A stretch of 64,000 nucleotides of DNA from Muribaculaceae bacterium (GTDB taxonomy: Bacteria; Bacteroidota; Bacteroidia; Bacteroidales; Muribaculaceae), in contig JAFSYB010000025.1 in the NCBI GenBank assembly GCA_017443765.1, forward strand, positions 1 to 64,000, read 5' to 3'. The notes under the pieces were generated by a model that was not told the origin of the DNA, ran no database searches, and saw nothing but the letters and a program-made list of their open reading frames with translations. Below are positions 55,143-64,000 of this stretch, piece after piece. The position numbers were made by a program, and so were the translations under genes. How positions within the stretch are numbered: the stretch's first letter is position 1; every line of letters begins with the position of its first letter.

Positions 55143-55844
55143 ATGAAGAAGTATTTAGCTGAAATGGTGGGTACGTTTGTGCTCACGTTCCTGGGTTGCG
55201 GAGCCGCCGTGAGCCTGGGTTGCAACACTGGCTTGGTTGCCGGTACGCCCGCCGTGGTGGGTACGGCAATCGCTTTTGGCCTGGCTGTGGTGGCCATGGC
55301 TTACACGATTGGCGGCATTAGCGGCTGCCACATCAACCCGGCCATCTCGCTGGGAGTGTTCCTGAGTGGCAGGATGAGTGCCAAGGACTGTGGCATGTAC
55401 ATGGTGTTCCAAACCATCGGAGCCATCTTGGCAGCTGCCCTGCTGGGCGTGCTTGCGGGCTTCGACAGCGGCCTGGGCGCCAACGGCCTGCAATCGCTGA
55501 ACGAGATTGGCAAGGCGGGCGTGGTGTCGGTAAGCACAGGTCTGATTGCCGAGATTGTGCTTACTGCCCTGTTTGTGCTTGTGGTGCTGGGAGCCACCAG
55601 CAAAACCAACGGAGCCACCAACAACCTGGCCGGCCTGGCCATCGGCCTGTCGCTGATTCTTATTCATTTGGTAGGCATCCACTACACGGGCACGAGCGTG
55701 AACCCGGCCCGGTCCATCGGCCCGGCCATCTTCGCCTGTGGCGACGCACTGAGCCAGTTATGGATTTTCATCGTGGGGCCGCTGCTGGGTGGAGCTATCG
55801 CCGCCGGCATTTGGAAGATGATTCAGATTGACGACGAAGCTTGA
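55143..55844 (+). CDS. aqpZ: Aquaporin Z-type water channel
   Basis: 233 residues from the ATG at 55143. There are six transmembrane helices with both NPA boxes: ISGCHINPAISLG and TSVNPARSIGPA. The selectivity-filter residues of AqpZ (Phe in AIAFGLAV, His in ILIHLV, Thr and Arg before and after the second NPA) are kept, favouring water over glycerol. It acts in the inner membrane in osmotic adaptation. It is a single gene under its own promoter. Confidence 0.93.
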   Translation: MKKYLAEMVGTFVLTFLGCGAAVSLGCNTGLVAGTPAVVGTAIAFGLAVVAMAYTIGGISGCHINPAISLGVFLSGRMSAKDCGMYMVFQTIGAILAAALLGVLAGFDSGLGANGLQSLNEIGKAGVVSVSTGLIAEIVLTALFVLVVLGATSKTNGATNNLAGLAIGLSLILIHLVGIHYTGTSVNPARSIGPAIFACGDALSQLWIFIVGPLLGGAIAAGIWKMIQIDDEA

Positions 55845-55882
55845 ACTTTGCATAAAGCATAATTCACAAAGCATAGTTCACA

Positions 55883-56260
55883 ATGGACAATTTCGCAAAT
55901 TGCAAGGAGGCCACCAGCGTTTTCACCGCATTGCTGCATTGTGAATTGTGGATTGTGCTTTGTGCTTTACTATTAAGTTGCAGCGGTGGGCACGAGGAAT
56001 CGGAACAAGCCGATGCCTCGGCTGCGCGCACGTTCACGGTGGAGCAGGCGCAACAGCTGGGCCTTGAGGCCGCCCGTGCCATCGCCGCCAGCGACCACGC
56101 CGACACGCTCGCCTTGCAAGGAAGCATCATCGATGCCCACGCAACACGCAGCGAGATGAGGCTGGCCGGCAACGACGCGGCTGCCGAAGCCTTCGACGAG
56201 ACGCTGCGCGACGAACTGCGCCGCACCGACCCGCCAGTGGCCGCCGAGCTGTTCCCTTAG
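55883..56260 (+). CDS. Small lipoprotein, unknown
   Basis: 125 residues. After an N-terminal stretch the hydrophobic segment LWIVLCALLLSCSGGHEES ends in a lipobox-like LSCS. The mature part is helical, acidic and alanine-rich. The real start may be a later non-ATG codon, because the first 20 residues are not signal-like. It is 19 bp before the next lipoprotein gene, with which it seems to form an operon ending in the prenyl synthase. Confidence 0.55.
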   Translation: MDNFANCKEATSVFTALLHCELWIVLCALLLSCSGGHEESEQADASAARTFTVEQAQQLGLEAARAIAASDHADTLALQGSIIDAHATRSEMRLAGNDAAAEAFDETLRDELRRTDPPVAAELFP

Positions 56261-56279
56261 ACACAGCCCATCAACAGCC

Positions 56280-56921
56280 ATGAAACATTTCCTAAACCTT
56301 CTTCTCATGACCACCACAGCCGTGGCCGCCTTAACGGGTTGCGGCGAGGTGAGCCAGCGCGGCGAGCAAGCCGCTCACGACCTGCTTGCCGCCTGGGGCG
56401 ACACCACCGCCATGCGGCAGGTCGACAGCCACTACCAGGCCATGGTCGACAGCCTGCAAATTCCCGGCATGGCCGGGCAAATGGCCAACGCCTTGCTGCG
56501 CTCGGTGGGTGACCGCGATTCGGTGGTTGCCGTGGCGCAGGCCATTGCTCGCAACGCCGACGACTTTGCCAGCGAACACGCCCAGCCTCTTGTCGAGGCC
56601 CTGCTCGACGGCTCGATGGATGCCCGCCAAGCCACCGACCAGCTGTTCCTGCTGCACTGGGCCGCCGATGTGCTGGGGAAAAGCGAGCACATCGCCCGCC
56701 TGGATGCCGCCATCGACGAGGCCGCCAACAGCCTGAGTGCCGAGAAACAAATGCTCCTCTACAGCCGCGCCGCCACACCGGCCGCACTGGGCAAACAGAT
56801 GCGAGCGGAACGGCAACAAGTGGGTGCCGACACCACCGACCTTGACCGCCGAGCCGAGATGCTGCGCCAGTGCTACAACGAGCAGCAGCTTGCCGAGTTC
56901 CAAACCGAGTATAACCGATAA
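56280..56921 (+). CDS. Alpha-helical lipoprotein, unknown
   Basis: 213 residues. The signal ends at the lipobox AALTGCGEVS. The mature protein is nearly all helical and rich in Ala, Gln and Asp, with no recognised family. It lies 9 bp upstream of the polyprenyl synthase gene, so co-transcription is likely. Confidence 0.7.
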   Translation: MKHFLNLLLMTTTAVAALTGCGEVSQRGEQAAHDLLAAWGDTTAMRQVDSHYQAMVDSLQIPGMAGQMANALLRSVGDRDSVVAVAQAIARNADDFASEHAQPLVEALLDGSMDARQATDQLFLLHWAADVLGKSEHIARLDAAIDEAANSLSAEKQMLLYSRAATPAALGKQMRAERQQVGADTTDLDRRAEMLRQCYNEQQLAEFQTEYNR

Positions 56922-56930
56922 GCCCCCGAT

Positions 56931-57905
56931 ATGCAATCCTACAACGAATATCTGTCCTTGGTGAACCAAGCCATTGCAGCCATCAACTACCCCCCCACCC
57001 CGGCGAACCTCTACGCGCCCATAGCCTACACGATGTCGCTGGGCGGCAAGCGTCTGCGTCCGGTGCTCACGCTGATGTCGTGCGAGGCGATGGGCGGCAC
57101 GGCAGCCCAAGCCATCGACGCCGCCGTGGGGCTGGAGCTATTTCACAACTTCACGCTGCTGCACGACGACGTGATGGACCGTGCCGATGTGCGCCGGGGA
57201 CAGCCCACCGTGCACCGCCGCTGGAACGACAACGTGGCCATCTTGAGCGGCGATGCCATGCTCACCCTGGCCACGCAGCACATTGCCCGCGTGAGCCTCA
57301 AGCACCTGGCACAGGCAGTTAGTCTTTTCAACCGCACAGCCATAGAAATCTACGAAGGCCAACAACTTGACATGGACTTCGAGACACGCAACGATGTCAC
57401 GGTGGAGGATTATCTGGAAATGATTCGGCTGAAGACCTCGGTGCTGCTGGGCTGTGCCTGCCGCATGGGGGGCCTCTTGGCCAACGCGTCGGCTGCCGAC
57501 TGCGATGCCCTCTACGACATGGGCGTGAACTTGGGGCTGGCGTTCCAGTTGCAGGACGACGCCCTCGATGTGTGGGGCGACCCGGCCACCTTTGGCAAGG
57601 AGATTGGCGGCGACATCGTGAACAACAAGAAAACGTTCCTGCTCATCAACGCCCTGCAACGCGCTCAGGGCGAGGAAGCCCGCGAGCTTCGGCTATGGAT
57701 TACCGCCCCCCAGGCGCCAAGCGAGTGCAAAGTGCCAGCACTCACCAAGCTCTACGAGCGGCTGAACCTGCGCACGCTGAGCGACGAGGCCATCGCCCGC
57801 TACAACGCCCTCGCCCTCGCCGCCCTCGCACGCACCACCATGCCCGCCCCCGCACGCGAGGCATTTGCCACCCTCATCACCAGCCTCACCGGCCGCCGGG
57901 CATGA
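56931..57905 (+). CDS. Polyprenyl diphosphate synthase
   Basis: 324 residues. The trans-isoprenyl-synthase motifs are GGKRLRPVLTLMSCEAMG, the first Asp-rich motif LLHDDVMDRADVRRGQPTVH and the second LAFQLQDDALDVWGDPATFGKEIGGD. It condenses isopentenyl diphosphate units in the cytoplasm; chain length cannot be set with confidence, but the residues before the first DDxxD (NFTL) suggest a medium to long product, possibly for menaquinone. It is the third gene of a small plus-strand unit. Confidence 0.93.
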   Translation: MQSYNEYLSLVNQAIAAINYPPTPANLYAPIAYTMSLGGKRLRPVLTLMSCEAMGGTAAQAIDAAVGLELFHNFTLLHDDVMDRADVRRGQPTVHRRWNDNVAILSGDAMLTLATQHIARVSLKHLAQAVSLFNRTAIEIYEGQQLDMDFETRNDVTVEDYLEMIRLKTSVLLGCACRMGGLLANASAADCDALYDMGVNLGLAFQLQDDALDVWGDPATFGKEIGGDIVNNKKTFLLINALQRAQGEEARELRLWITAPQAPSECKVPALTKLYERLNLRTLSDEAIARYNALALAALARTTMPAPAREAFATLITSLTGRRA

Positions 57906-58094
57906 CATACTCAATGGCACTTCGGGTGGGTTCCGCAAATTGCTGATTTATATTAGCTTGTGGCAAGAGATGCTCAACAAGCGGCCTCAAGCAATTTATG
58001 GAATCCACATCGCCAATATTGATGCCCGATAAAAAGCCCTTCAGCACCGGCAAGGTCATAGGGTGGGTGTGCAGCTGCCCACCGCGCAATAACG

Positions 58095-59972
58095 TCACCT
58101 GCCTGGCTTGCGTGGCGGGCGGATGGCACCGGGGGCGTTGGGGTATAGCCGGGCGAGCAGGTCGGGACGGTGCAGGCGGCGCAGAGCGGCCTGGATGGCG
58201 CGCCGACGCTGCGGGTCGTACCAAAAGAAATACTGTCGCTGGGCGAGTTTATCCTCCTGGCTCCGGGCGCAGCACACGGGTTGCAGCGTATAGGGGTGCA
58301 GGCCGGTGTGGTAACACTCGGTGGCAACGGTCATGGGCGTTGGCGTGAAGTCCTGCACCTGCTCGAGGTGGAAGTCCAGCTCGCGTGTGATGGCGGCCAG
58401 CTCGGCCATGTCCTCCTCGCGGCAGCCAGGGTGCGACGAGATGAAATAGGGAATCAGTTGCTGCCGCAGGGCGTAGCGCTGGTTCACACGGTCGAAGAGG
58501 GCCTTGAAGCGCCTGAACAGGTCGAATGGCGGCTTGCGCATCACCTGGAGCACGGCATCGCTGGTGTGCTCGGGTGCCACCTTGAGGCGGCCCGAGACGT
58601 GGAAGCGAATGAGTTCCTCGTTATATTGCGCGTTCACGCGGTCGATGTCAGGATTCCCGGTGCGGTGCATCGACAGGTCGTAGCGCACACCGCTGCCAAT
58701 GAACGACTTTTTCACTTGGGGCAGTGCGTCCACGGCATGGTAGATGTCGAGCAGCGCGCTGTGGTCGGTGTTCAGATTTGGGCACGGCTTGGGGTGCAGG
58801 CACGATGGTCGCGCGCAGCGCTGGCACCGTTCGAGGTCGCGGCCGCCCAGGGCGTACATATTGGCGCTGGGGCCTCCCAGGTCGCTGATGTAGCCCTTGA
58901 AGTCGGGCATCTGGGTCACCTGGCGCACCTCGCGCAGAATGCTGCGCTTGCTGCGCGAGGCAATGAACTTGCCCTGGTGGGCACTGATGGTGCAAAAGGC
59001 ACAACCGCCAAAGCAACCGCGGTGCAGGCACACCGAGTGGCGAATCATCTCGTAAGCGGGAATGCGCTTGCCCTGATAGCGGGGGTGCGGCAGGCGGGTG
59101 TAGGGCAGGTCGAACGACGCATCAATTTCCTGGGTGGTCATCGGCGGGTTGGTGCGGTTCACTTTGATGGCGATGTCGCCGGTAGGCTGCCAAAGCGTGT
59201 GGCCGTGCCACAGGTTGCTCTCCACCTCCACCATCTTGAAGTTCTCGGCCTGTGCCCGCATCGACTGCCTACACTCGGCGTAGGAATGTAGCACCACCTC
59301 ATCGGTGCCACCAGTGGGAACCTCGTTTAAAGGCCGCCGCACCACGGTTTGTGGAATATCGGTGAGCTGGCCGATGTGGGTGCCGCAGTCAAGGGCTTGA
59401 GCGATGGCGATGATGGGTTTCTCGCCCATGCCGTAGACGAGCAGGTCGGCTGGGCTGTCGATGAGTATGGATGGGCGCAGGCGGTCCTGCCAGTAGTCGT
59501 AGTGTGCCACGCGACGCAGCGAGGCCTCGATGCCTCCGGCCACCACGGGCACATCGGGCCAGAGCCTTTTCAAAGCCTCGGCATAGACAATGGTGGGGTA
59601 ATCGGGTCGTGCTCCGGCGCGGCCATCGGGGGTGTAGGCGTCGTCGCTGCGGCGCCGGCGGTTGGCGGTATAGTGGTTCACCATCGAGTCCATCGCCCCG
59701 GCGTGTATGCCGAAGAAGAGGCGTGGCCGGCCCAGCTTGCCGAAGTCACGCAGGTCGTCGCGCCAGTTGGGTTGCGGCACGATGGCCACGCGGTAGCCAA
59801 GAGCCTCCAGCACGCGCCCGATGACGGCGGCTCCCATCGACGGATGGTCGATGTAGGCATCGCCAGTGAAGAGAATCACGTCGGCCTGGTTCCAGCCCAG
59901 GTGATCCATCTCCTTGCGCGTGGTGGGCAGCCATTGCCCCGCTATGTGGTGGTCGAGCGTACGATTGGGCAT
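58095..59972 (-). CDS. YgiQ-family radical SAM protein
   Basis: 625 residues from the ATG at 59972 (MPNRTLDHHIAGQWLPTTRK). The N-terminal domain is UPF0313-like (FTGDAYIDHPSMGAAVIGRV, FFGIHAGAMDSMVNHYTANR). The [4Fe-4S] motif CFGGCAFCTISAHQGK lies mid-protein. A further Cys set CQRCARPSCLHPKPCPN is typical of YgiQ. The substrate is unknown in all species. It is divergent from gmd. An upstream -7-like TATATTTG is present at 59995-59988. Confidence 0.94.
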   Translation of the reverse strand: MPNRTLDHHIAGQWLPTTRKEMDHLGWNQADVILFTGDAYIDHPSMGAAVIGRVLEALGYRVAIVPQPNWRDDLRDFGKLGRPRLFFGIHAGAMDSMVNHYTANRRRRSDDAYTPDGRAGARPDYPTIVYAEALKRLWPDVPVVAGGIEASLRRVAHYDYWQDRLRPSILIDSPADLLVYGMGEKPIIAIAQALDCGTHIGQLTDIPQTVVRRPLNEVPTGGTDEVVLHSYAECRQSMRAQAENFKMVEVESNLWHGHTLWQPTGDIAIKVNRTNPPMTTQEIDASFDLPYTRLPHPRYQGKRIPAYEMIRHSVCLHRGCFGGCAFCTISAHQGKFIASRSKRSILREVRQVTQMPDFKGYISDLGGPSANMYALGGRDLERCQRCARPSCLHPKPCPNLNTDHSALLDIYHAVDALPQVKKSFIGSGVRYDLSMHRTGNPDIDRVNAQYNEELIRFHVSGRLKVAPEHTSDAVLQVMRKPPFDLFRRFKALFDRVNQRYALRQQLIPYFISSHPGCREEDMAELAAITRELDFHLEQVQDFTPTPMTVATECYHTGLHPYTLQPVCCARSQEDKLAQRQYFFWYDPQRRRAIQAALRRLHRPDLLARLYPNAPGAIRPPRKPGR

Positions 59973-60045
59973 AGATAATTGAAAATGCAAATATACGCAT
60001 TTTTTCGCTCAATGAGCGTTTCTTCAGTAAAAAAACGGTGTTGCA

Positions 60046-60077
60046 GTTGGCACAGCCGTGGATTATTGCTAAATTTG
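60046..60077 (+). promoter_or_regulatory. Promoter of the gmd-fcl operon
   Basis: GTTG (60046-60049), 20-bp spacer, TAAATTTG (60070-60077), 23 bp before the ATG of gmd. Confidence 0.6.
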
Positions 60078-60100
60078 CACTTTCAATCAAAACTGAACCA

Positions 60101-61165
60101 ATGAACGACAAGCAACATAAGGTGGCTCTGATTACGGGCATCACGGGGCAGGACGGCAGCTATCTGGCCGAGTTCCTGCTTGAGAAAGGGTATGAGGTGC
60201 ATGGCACGCTGCGTCGCAGCAGCAGTTTCAACACCGGCCGCATCGAGCATCTTTACCTTGACGAGTGGGTGCGCGACATGAGGCAGCACCGCCTCATCGA
60301 CCTGCACTACGCCGACATGACCGATTCCAGCTCGCTCATCCGCATCATCGAGCAGGTGAAGCCCGACGAGATTTACAACCTGGCGGCACAAAGCCATGTG
60401 AAGGTGTCGTTCGACGTGCCGGAGTACACCGCCGATGTGGATGCCACGGGCGCGCTGCGCCTCATCGAGAGCGTGCGCATCGCCGGCCGCGCCGAGGTGA
60501 CCAAAATCTACCAGGCCAGCACCAGCGAGCTCTATGGCAAGGTGCAAGAGGTGCCCCAGCGCGAGACCACACCGTTCTATCCCCGCAGCCCATACGCCGT
60601 GGCAAAGCTCTACGCGTTCTGGATTATGAAGAATTACCGCGAGAGCTACGGCATGTACTGCGTGAACGGCATCCTGTTCAACCACGAGAGCGAGCGGCGC
60701 GGCGAGACCTTTGTGACGCGCAAAATCACCATGGCTGCTGCGCGCATTGCCCACGGCAAGCAGGACAAGCTCTACTTGGGCAACCTCAACGCCCGCCGCG
60801 ACTGGGGCTATGCGCCCGACTATGTGGAGTGCATGTGGCTCATCATGCAGCAACCCGAACCTGACGACTATGTGATAGCCACGGGCGAGTACCACACCGT
60901 GCGCGAGTTCTGCACCCTGGCGTTCCACTATGTCGGCATCGAGCTGGAGTGGCAGGGCGAGGGGCTCGCCGAGCGCGGCATCGACCGCGCCACCGGCAGC
61001 GTGCTTGTGGAGGTGGACCCGCGCTATTTCCGTCCCGCCGAGGTGGAGCAGCTCCTGGGCGACCCCACCAAGGCCCGCGAGCGCCTGGGCTGGAACCCAC
61101 GCAAGACCTCGTTCGACCAACTTGTGCAACGCATGGTGAGCCACGACATGAAAGCCTGCCAATGA
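60101..61165 (+). CDS. gmd: GDP-mannose 4,6-dehydratase
   Basis: 354 residues from the ATG at 60101. The extended SDR signature is [68 protein letters not shown] (Ser/Thr-Glu) and [12 protein letters not shown] (Tyr-x3-Lys) complete the active site. It converts GDP-D-mannose to GDP-4-keto-6-deoxymannose. Next comes fcl, 33 bp on, so the pair makes GDP-L-fucose for capsule or surface glycoprotein fucosylation, as known in Bacteroides. Confidence 0.97.
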   Translation: MNDKQHKVALITGITGQDGSYLAEFLLEKGYEVHGTLRRSSSFNTGRIEHLYLDEWVRDMRQHRLIDLHYADMTDSSSLIRIIEQVKPDEIYNLAAQSHVKVSFDVPEYTADVDATGALRLIESVRIAGRAEVTKIYQASTSELYGKVQEVPQRETTPFYPRSPYAVAKLYAFWIMKNYRESYGMYCVNGILFNHESERRGETFVTRKITMAAARIAHGKQDKLYLGNLNARRDWGYAPDYVECMWLIMQQPEPDDYVIATGEYHTVREFCTLAFHYVGIELEWQGEGLAERGIDRATGSVLVEVDPRYFRPAEVEQLLGDPTKARERLGWNPRKTSFDQLVQRMVSHDMKACQ

Positions 61166-61198
61166 GGCCAATGTTAACTGATTAATTAAGTTAAGCCA

Positions 61199-62266
61199 AT
61201 GGAGAAAGATAGTAGAATCTATGTGGCTGGCCACCGGGGGTTGGTGGGGTCGGCCATTTGGAATAACCTGCTGAGCAAGGGTTACACCCATCTGGTGGGC
61301 CGCACTCATGCAGAGCTGGATTTGATGGACGGTTTGGCGGTGCGCGAGTTCTTCGACCGCTGGCAACCGGAATATGTGGTGCTCGCGGCGGCCCATGTGG
61401 GCGGCATTATGGCCAATCTCACCTACCGTGCCGACTTCATCTACCAGAACCTGCAAATCCAGCAGAACGTGATTGGCGAGAGCTGGCGGCATGGGGTGAA
61501 AAAGCTCCTGTTCTTGGGCAGCACCTGCATTTATCCCCGCGAGGCACCGCAGCCCATTCCCGAATCGGCATTGCTCACCTCGCCGCTGGAATACACCAAT
61601 GAGCCCTACGCCATCGCCAAAATCGCCGGACTGAAGATGTGCGAGAGTTTCAACCTGCAATACGGCACCAACTACATCGCCGTGATGCCCACCAACCTCT
61701 ATGGTCCCCACGACAACTTCAATCTGGAAACCAGCCATGTGATGCCTGCCATGATTCGCAAGATGCACTTGGCTCGGCTGCTCCACGAAGGCGATTGGGA
61801 GGGTTTGCGCCGCGACCTGACGGCACGTCCTGTGGAAGGCACCGACGGCACGGCCACCGAGGCGGCCATCACCGCCCTGCTGGCCCGATACGGCATCGAG
61901 GCACACTGCTTGCGACTGTGGGGCACCGGAGCGCCCATCCGCGAGTTCCTCTGGAGCGAGGACATGGCCGATGCCAGCGTCTACTGCTTAGAGCACATCG
62001 ACTTTGCCGACGTGCGCGGCAACGACCCCGAGGTGCGCAACTGCCACATCAACATAGGCAGCGGCCGCGAGGTCACCATCCGGCAGCTGGCCGAGCTCGT
62101 GCAGCGCACCGTGGGCTATCAAGGCAACATTGAGTGGGACAGCAGCAAACCCGACGGCACCTTGCGCAAACTCACCGATGTGAGCCGCCTGCACGCGCTG
62201 GGCTGGCACCACCGCATGGAACTTCACGACGGCGTGCCGGCACTATACCGTTGGTACTTGAGTTAG
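61199..62266 (+). CDS. fcl: GDP-L-fucose synthase
   Basis: 355 residues. The SDR motif is IYVAGHRGLVGSAIWNNL. AAAHVGGIMANLTYRADFIY, FLGSTCIYPREAPQPIPES (catalytic Ser and Cys) and EPYAIAKIAGLKMCES (Tyr-x3-Lys) follow. An insert of about 40 residues (WEGLRRDLTARPVEGTDG region) is seen in Bacteroidetes versions. It epimerises and reduces the gmd product to GDP-L-fucose. Confidence 0.97.
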   Translation: MEKDSRIYVAGHRGLVGSAIWNNLLSKGYTHLVGRTHAELDLMDGLAVREFFDRWQPEYVVLAAAHVGGIMANLTYRADFIYQNLQIQQNVIGESWRHGVKKLLFLGSTCIYPREAPQPIPESALLTSPLEYTNEPYAIAKIAGLKMCESFNLQYGTNYIAVMPTNLYGPHDNFNLETSHVMPAMIRKMHLARLLHEGDWEGLRRDLTARPVEGTDGTATEAAITALLARYGIEAHCLRLWGTGAPIREFLWSEDMADASVYCLEHIDFADVRGNDPEVRNCHINIGSGREVTIRQLAELVQRTVGYQGNIEWDSSKPDGTLRKLTDVSRLHALGWHHRMELHDGVPALYRWYLS

Positions 62267-62346
62267 GTTGTGCGAATTGCGAGAAAAGCCATATTGCCAC
62301 GGCAATCCCGCTTATCCAAATCATGAGAAACAGCCATGCCTGAACC

Positions 62347-63978
62347 TCATTCGCCAAACAAGCGGCTGGGGGCGTCAGTGTTGTGAGGCGTGGCGACGCA
62401 GGCCGAGTCGATGACGGCGGTGCGCACCTTGAAGAAGTTCCATTGCGGGTCATCGTCGAGTAGGCGGTATCGCGGCTGGTTGCCGAGTTTGCTGGGCTGG
62501 TCGGCCAGCACGTTGTCGCGGTCCACATCGCTGGGCACGTGGGCGGCGATGAGTGCGTGCCAGGCCTGGATGCGGCTCACAGCCGACTGGTAGTCCATGA
62601 GTCCCTGCCGCTCATCCACCAGCTCGCGCAGGCATTGCACATAGAGCTGCCTGTAGGCCTCGATGCGCAGCACGCGGGCAATGAGCGGGTTGCGTTCGTC
62701 GCGGCCCCAGTGCAGTGGGTCGTGACGGCCGCTGTCGGCAATGGCGTGCACCTTGCGCGACGAGCCCAGCGTGTTGTCGAGGTCGTAGGGAATGAAAAAC
62801 ACGCGGTAGTGCTCGGGGTCGGTGCTGTTGAAGTAGAGGTAATAGTTGTTGCTGTTGTTCCAGTAGTCGTCCCAGTTTCCCACGGCTACCACGGTGGCGT
62901 AGGTGCGCACAAGCAGCGTCACATCGCACACCGTGGCCAGCCAGCGTGCGAAAGCCTCGTCGTTGAGCATGGTAAGGCTGTCGCTGAAAGCCTGCAGCTG
63001 CGTCCGTGCGGATTTCAGCTCGCCGGTGCGCGTCTTGAGCACATAGGCGGCCTCGTCGGTGTCGGTGCCGAAAGTGGCCGCCTCGAGGCCTGTGAGCGAG
63101 GCCACGCCCTGGCCGCACTTCCACAGATAACCGCCAGTGTCACCGAAGCGGTCCGCACGGTCGGCCAAGTAACGCTCGTCGATGGGTTCGAGCAGGGTAT
63201 ACACCCCATAGTAAGCCTCGCGGTCGTCGCCTTGCACGTGTACCCACAGGCGGCAGTAGGTGTCGCGTGGAGCCGTCCACACGCCAAATTGCTCGAGCAG
63301 GCGGTAGCAGAACAGCTCGCGCACGCAGGTGGGGTCGTGGTAGAAGTAGCGCAGGTGTACCTTGCGCACGCCACGCAGTGTGTGGGTGCTGTCCTTGTGA
63401 AATTTGCGCAGGTTCAGCCCGAAACCCGTTGGGTGCCACACGGTGGCGCCGGCGGTGTGGACCTGGCCAGTGTTTCCCTCGGGGCGTCGGCGCGAGCCGT
63501 TGCCTCGCAGCCGCAGCCCGGCATCGGGCACGTGTGTCTCGCCATCGCCGGTCACAAAGCGCACATTGGCGTGGACGTATTCCTTGGTGAGCCGGTCGGC
63601 ATCGTAGAGGGTGAGCAGGCGGTTCCACTCGTCGAGCGGCACGTCCAGGTGCACCTCGGGCAATGCATCATAATGCCATACGTAGTCGCAGCCCGTGCGT
63701 TCCTCGTGCCAGCAGTGGGTGAGCATTGCGCTCAGCACAGCGTTGAGGTCGTCAACGTCCACCGTGCCGCTGGCGTCCACATCGGCCCAGATAGCGACAT
63801 CGGGCTGACGCTGCTTGTGCACGATGACGTTGATAACCGCGTTCACATCGTCGATGTCCACCACCCCATCGCCGGTCACATCCTCCAGCACGCGCACAGC
63901 AGCCCCCACCGGCAGTGCCGCAAATGCAAGGGCAGCCCCAGCGAGCAAGTAATGACGAATAGAACGCTTCATGCTCAT
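62347..63978 (-). CDS. CotH-kinase-family secreted protein with N-terminal dockerin-like pair
   Basis: 543 residues from the ATG at 63978 (63972 also possible). A signal peptide is followed at once by two dockerin-like loops at about 32-53 (EDVTGDGVVDIDDVN) and 65-86 (ADVDASGTVDVDDLN). The rest is a CotH domain: RLRGNGSRRRPEGNTG, FGLNLRKFHKDSTHTLRG, VGNWDDYWNNSNNYYLYFN and FFIPYDLDNTLGSS. CotH proteins are atypical kinases in spore formers and fungi; the role in Bacteroidetes is unknown. The position of the loops (N-terminal) matches the 23427 and 12811 genes. Confidence 0.9.
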   Translation of the reverse strand: MSMKRSIRHYLLAGAALAFAALPVGAAVRVLEDVTGDGVVDIDDVNAVINVIVHKQRQPDVAIWADVDASGTVDVDDLNAVLSAMLTHCWHEERTGCDYVWHYDALPEVHLDVPLDEWNRLLTLYDADRLTKEYVHANVRFVTGDGETHVPDAGLRLRGNGSRRRPEGNTGQVHTAGATVWHPTGFGLNLRKFHKDSTHTLRGVRKVHLRYFYHDPTCVRELFCYRLLEQFGVWTAPRDTYCRLWVHVQGDDREAYYGVYTLLEPIDERYLADRADRFGDTGGYLWKCGQGVASLTGLEAATFGTDTDEAAYVLKTRTGELKSARTQLQAFSDSLTMLNDEAFARWLATVCDVTLLVRTYATVVAVGNWDDYWNNSNNYYLYFNSTDPEHYRVFFIPYDLDNTLGSSRKVHAIADSGRHDPLHWGRDERNPLIARVLRIEAYRQLYVQCLRELVDERQGLMDYQSAVSRIQAWHALIAAHVPSDVDRDNVLADQPSKLGNQPRYRLLDDDPQWNFFKVRTAVIDSACVATPHNTDAPSRLFGE

Positions 63979-63984
63979 AGCGTG

Positions 63985-63992
63985 CAAATTTA
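63985..63992 (-). promoter_or_regulatory. -7 box directly before the CotH gene
   Basis: Minus-strand TAAATTTG ends 6 bp before the ATG at 63978, again suggesting a leaderless transcript. The -33 region lies beyond the window. Confidence 0.45.
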
Positions 63993-64000
63993 CGCAATAT

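Noticed and set aside
57886-58224. 112-codon minus-strand frame between the prenyl synthase and ygiQ (contains NIGDVDSINCLRPLVEHLL)
   Set aside because: It looks protein-like in its central part but overlaps the ends of both real genes, has no start in a sensible place and matches no family I know; it may be a remnant but I cannot support it.
60083-61906. 607-codon minus-strand open frame opposite gmd and fcl
   Set aside because: It is the antisense shadow of two clear enzymes; its protein is His/Val/Gly-rich with no domain, typical of reverse frames in GC-rich genes.
62267-62346. Terminator between fcl and the CotH gene
   Set aside because: Only a 5-bp ATTGC/GCAAT pairing without a U-run is present.

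Overview
The window is about 64 kb of GC-rich chromosome from a member of the Bacteroidales, most likely a gut Muribaculaceae- or Prevotellaceae-like lineage. This rests on TAnnTTTG-type -7 promoter boxes with TTTG-like -33 boxes, few Shine-Dalgarno sites, many large secreted proteins with fibronectin/cleaved-adhesin domains and dockerin-like repeats, a DUF4923 lipoprotein, and the GH133-GT4-GH57 gene order typical of the phylum. No rRNA, tRNA or CRISPR array was seen.

Layout. 1-991: 5' part of a membrane glycosyltransferase. 1272-4476: a broken surface protein. 4544-9329: minus-strand glycogen/alpha-glucan trio (GH57-like, GT4, GH133). 9687-19758: mixed housekeeping (lipid kinase, DUF308 membrane protein, ribosomal protein L31B, PHP phosphatase, tryptophanase, RNase Z, cardiolipin synthase) with a double-SUMF1 secreted protein and two small secreted proteins. 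19950-27717: arginine decarboxylase, a DUF2135-like lipoprotein, a 1016-residue secreted protein and a GH53 endo-galactanase. 27888-32214: GH20 hexosaminidase and a MATE transporter. 32215-37309: a decayed, rearranged stretch holding a candidate structured RNA, a beheaded ORF, an IS1634-like element with two in-frame TGA stops, a frameshifted GNAT gene and a frameshifted adhesin. 37457-40750: small membrane protein, TonB-C-domain protein and M6 protease. 41022-47129: seven-gene minus-strand redox/detoxification cluster with its own AraC-type regulator. 47555-52741: two large secreted proteins with dockerin-like pairs. 52978-63978: DUF4923 lipoprotein, a UDP-glucose dehydrogenase-like protein lacking the expected catalytic Cys, aquaporin, two lipoproteins, a polyprenyl synthase, a YgiQ radical SAM protein, the GDP-L-fucose pair gmd-fcl, and a CotH-family secreted protein.

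Cross-cutting signals. Eight separate secreted proteins carry dockerin-like Ca-binding repeats, either right after the signal peptide or at the C-terminus, yet no cohesin is visible. Two families of intergenic repeats recur: degenerate 8-bp TCGA-core tandem arrays (three loci, always in the same orientation relative to flanking transcription) and a 31-bp tandem repeat family with a conserved tail (6 units, 2 units and 1 unit). Several very long perfect inverted repeats occupy intergenic DNA. Two surface-protein genes are each out of frame by one base at a G5 tract, which could be slippage (phase variation), decay, or assembly error.
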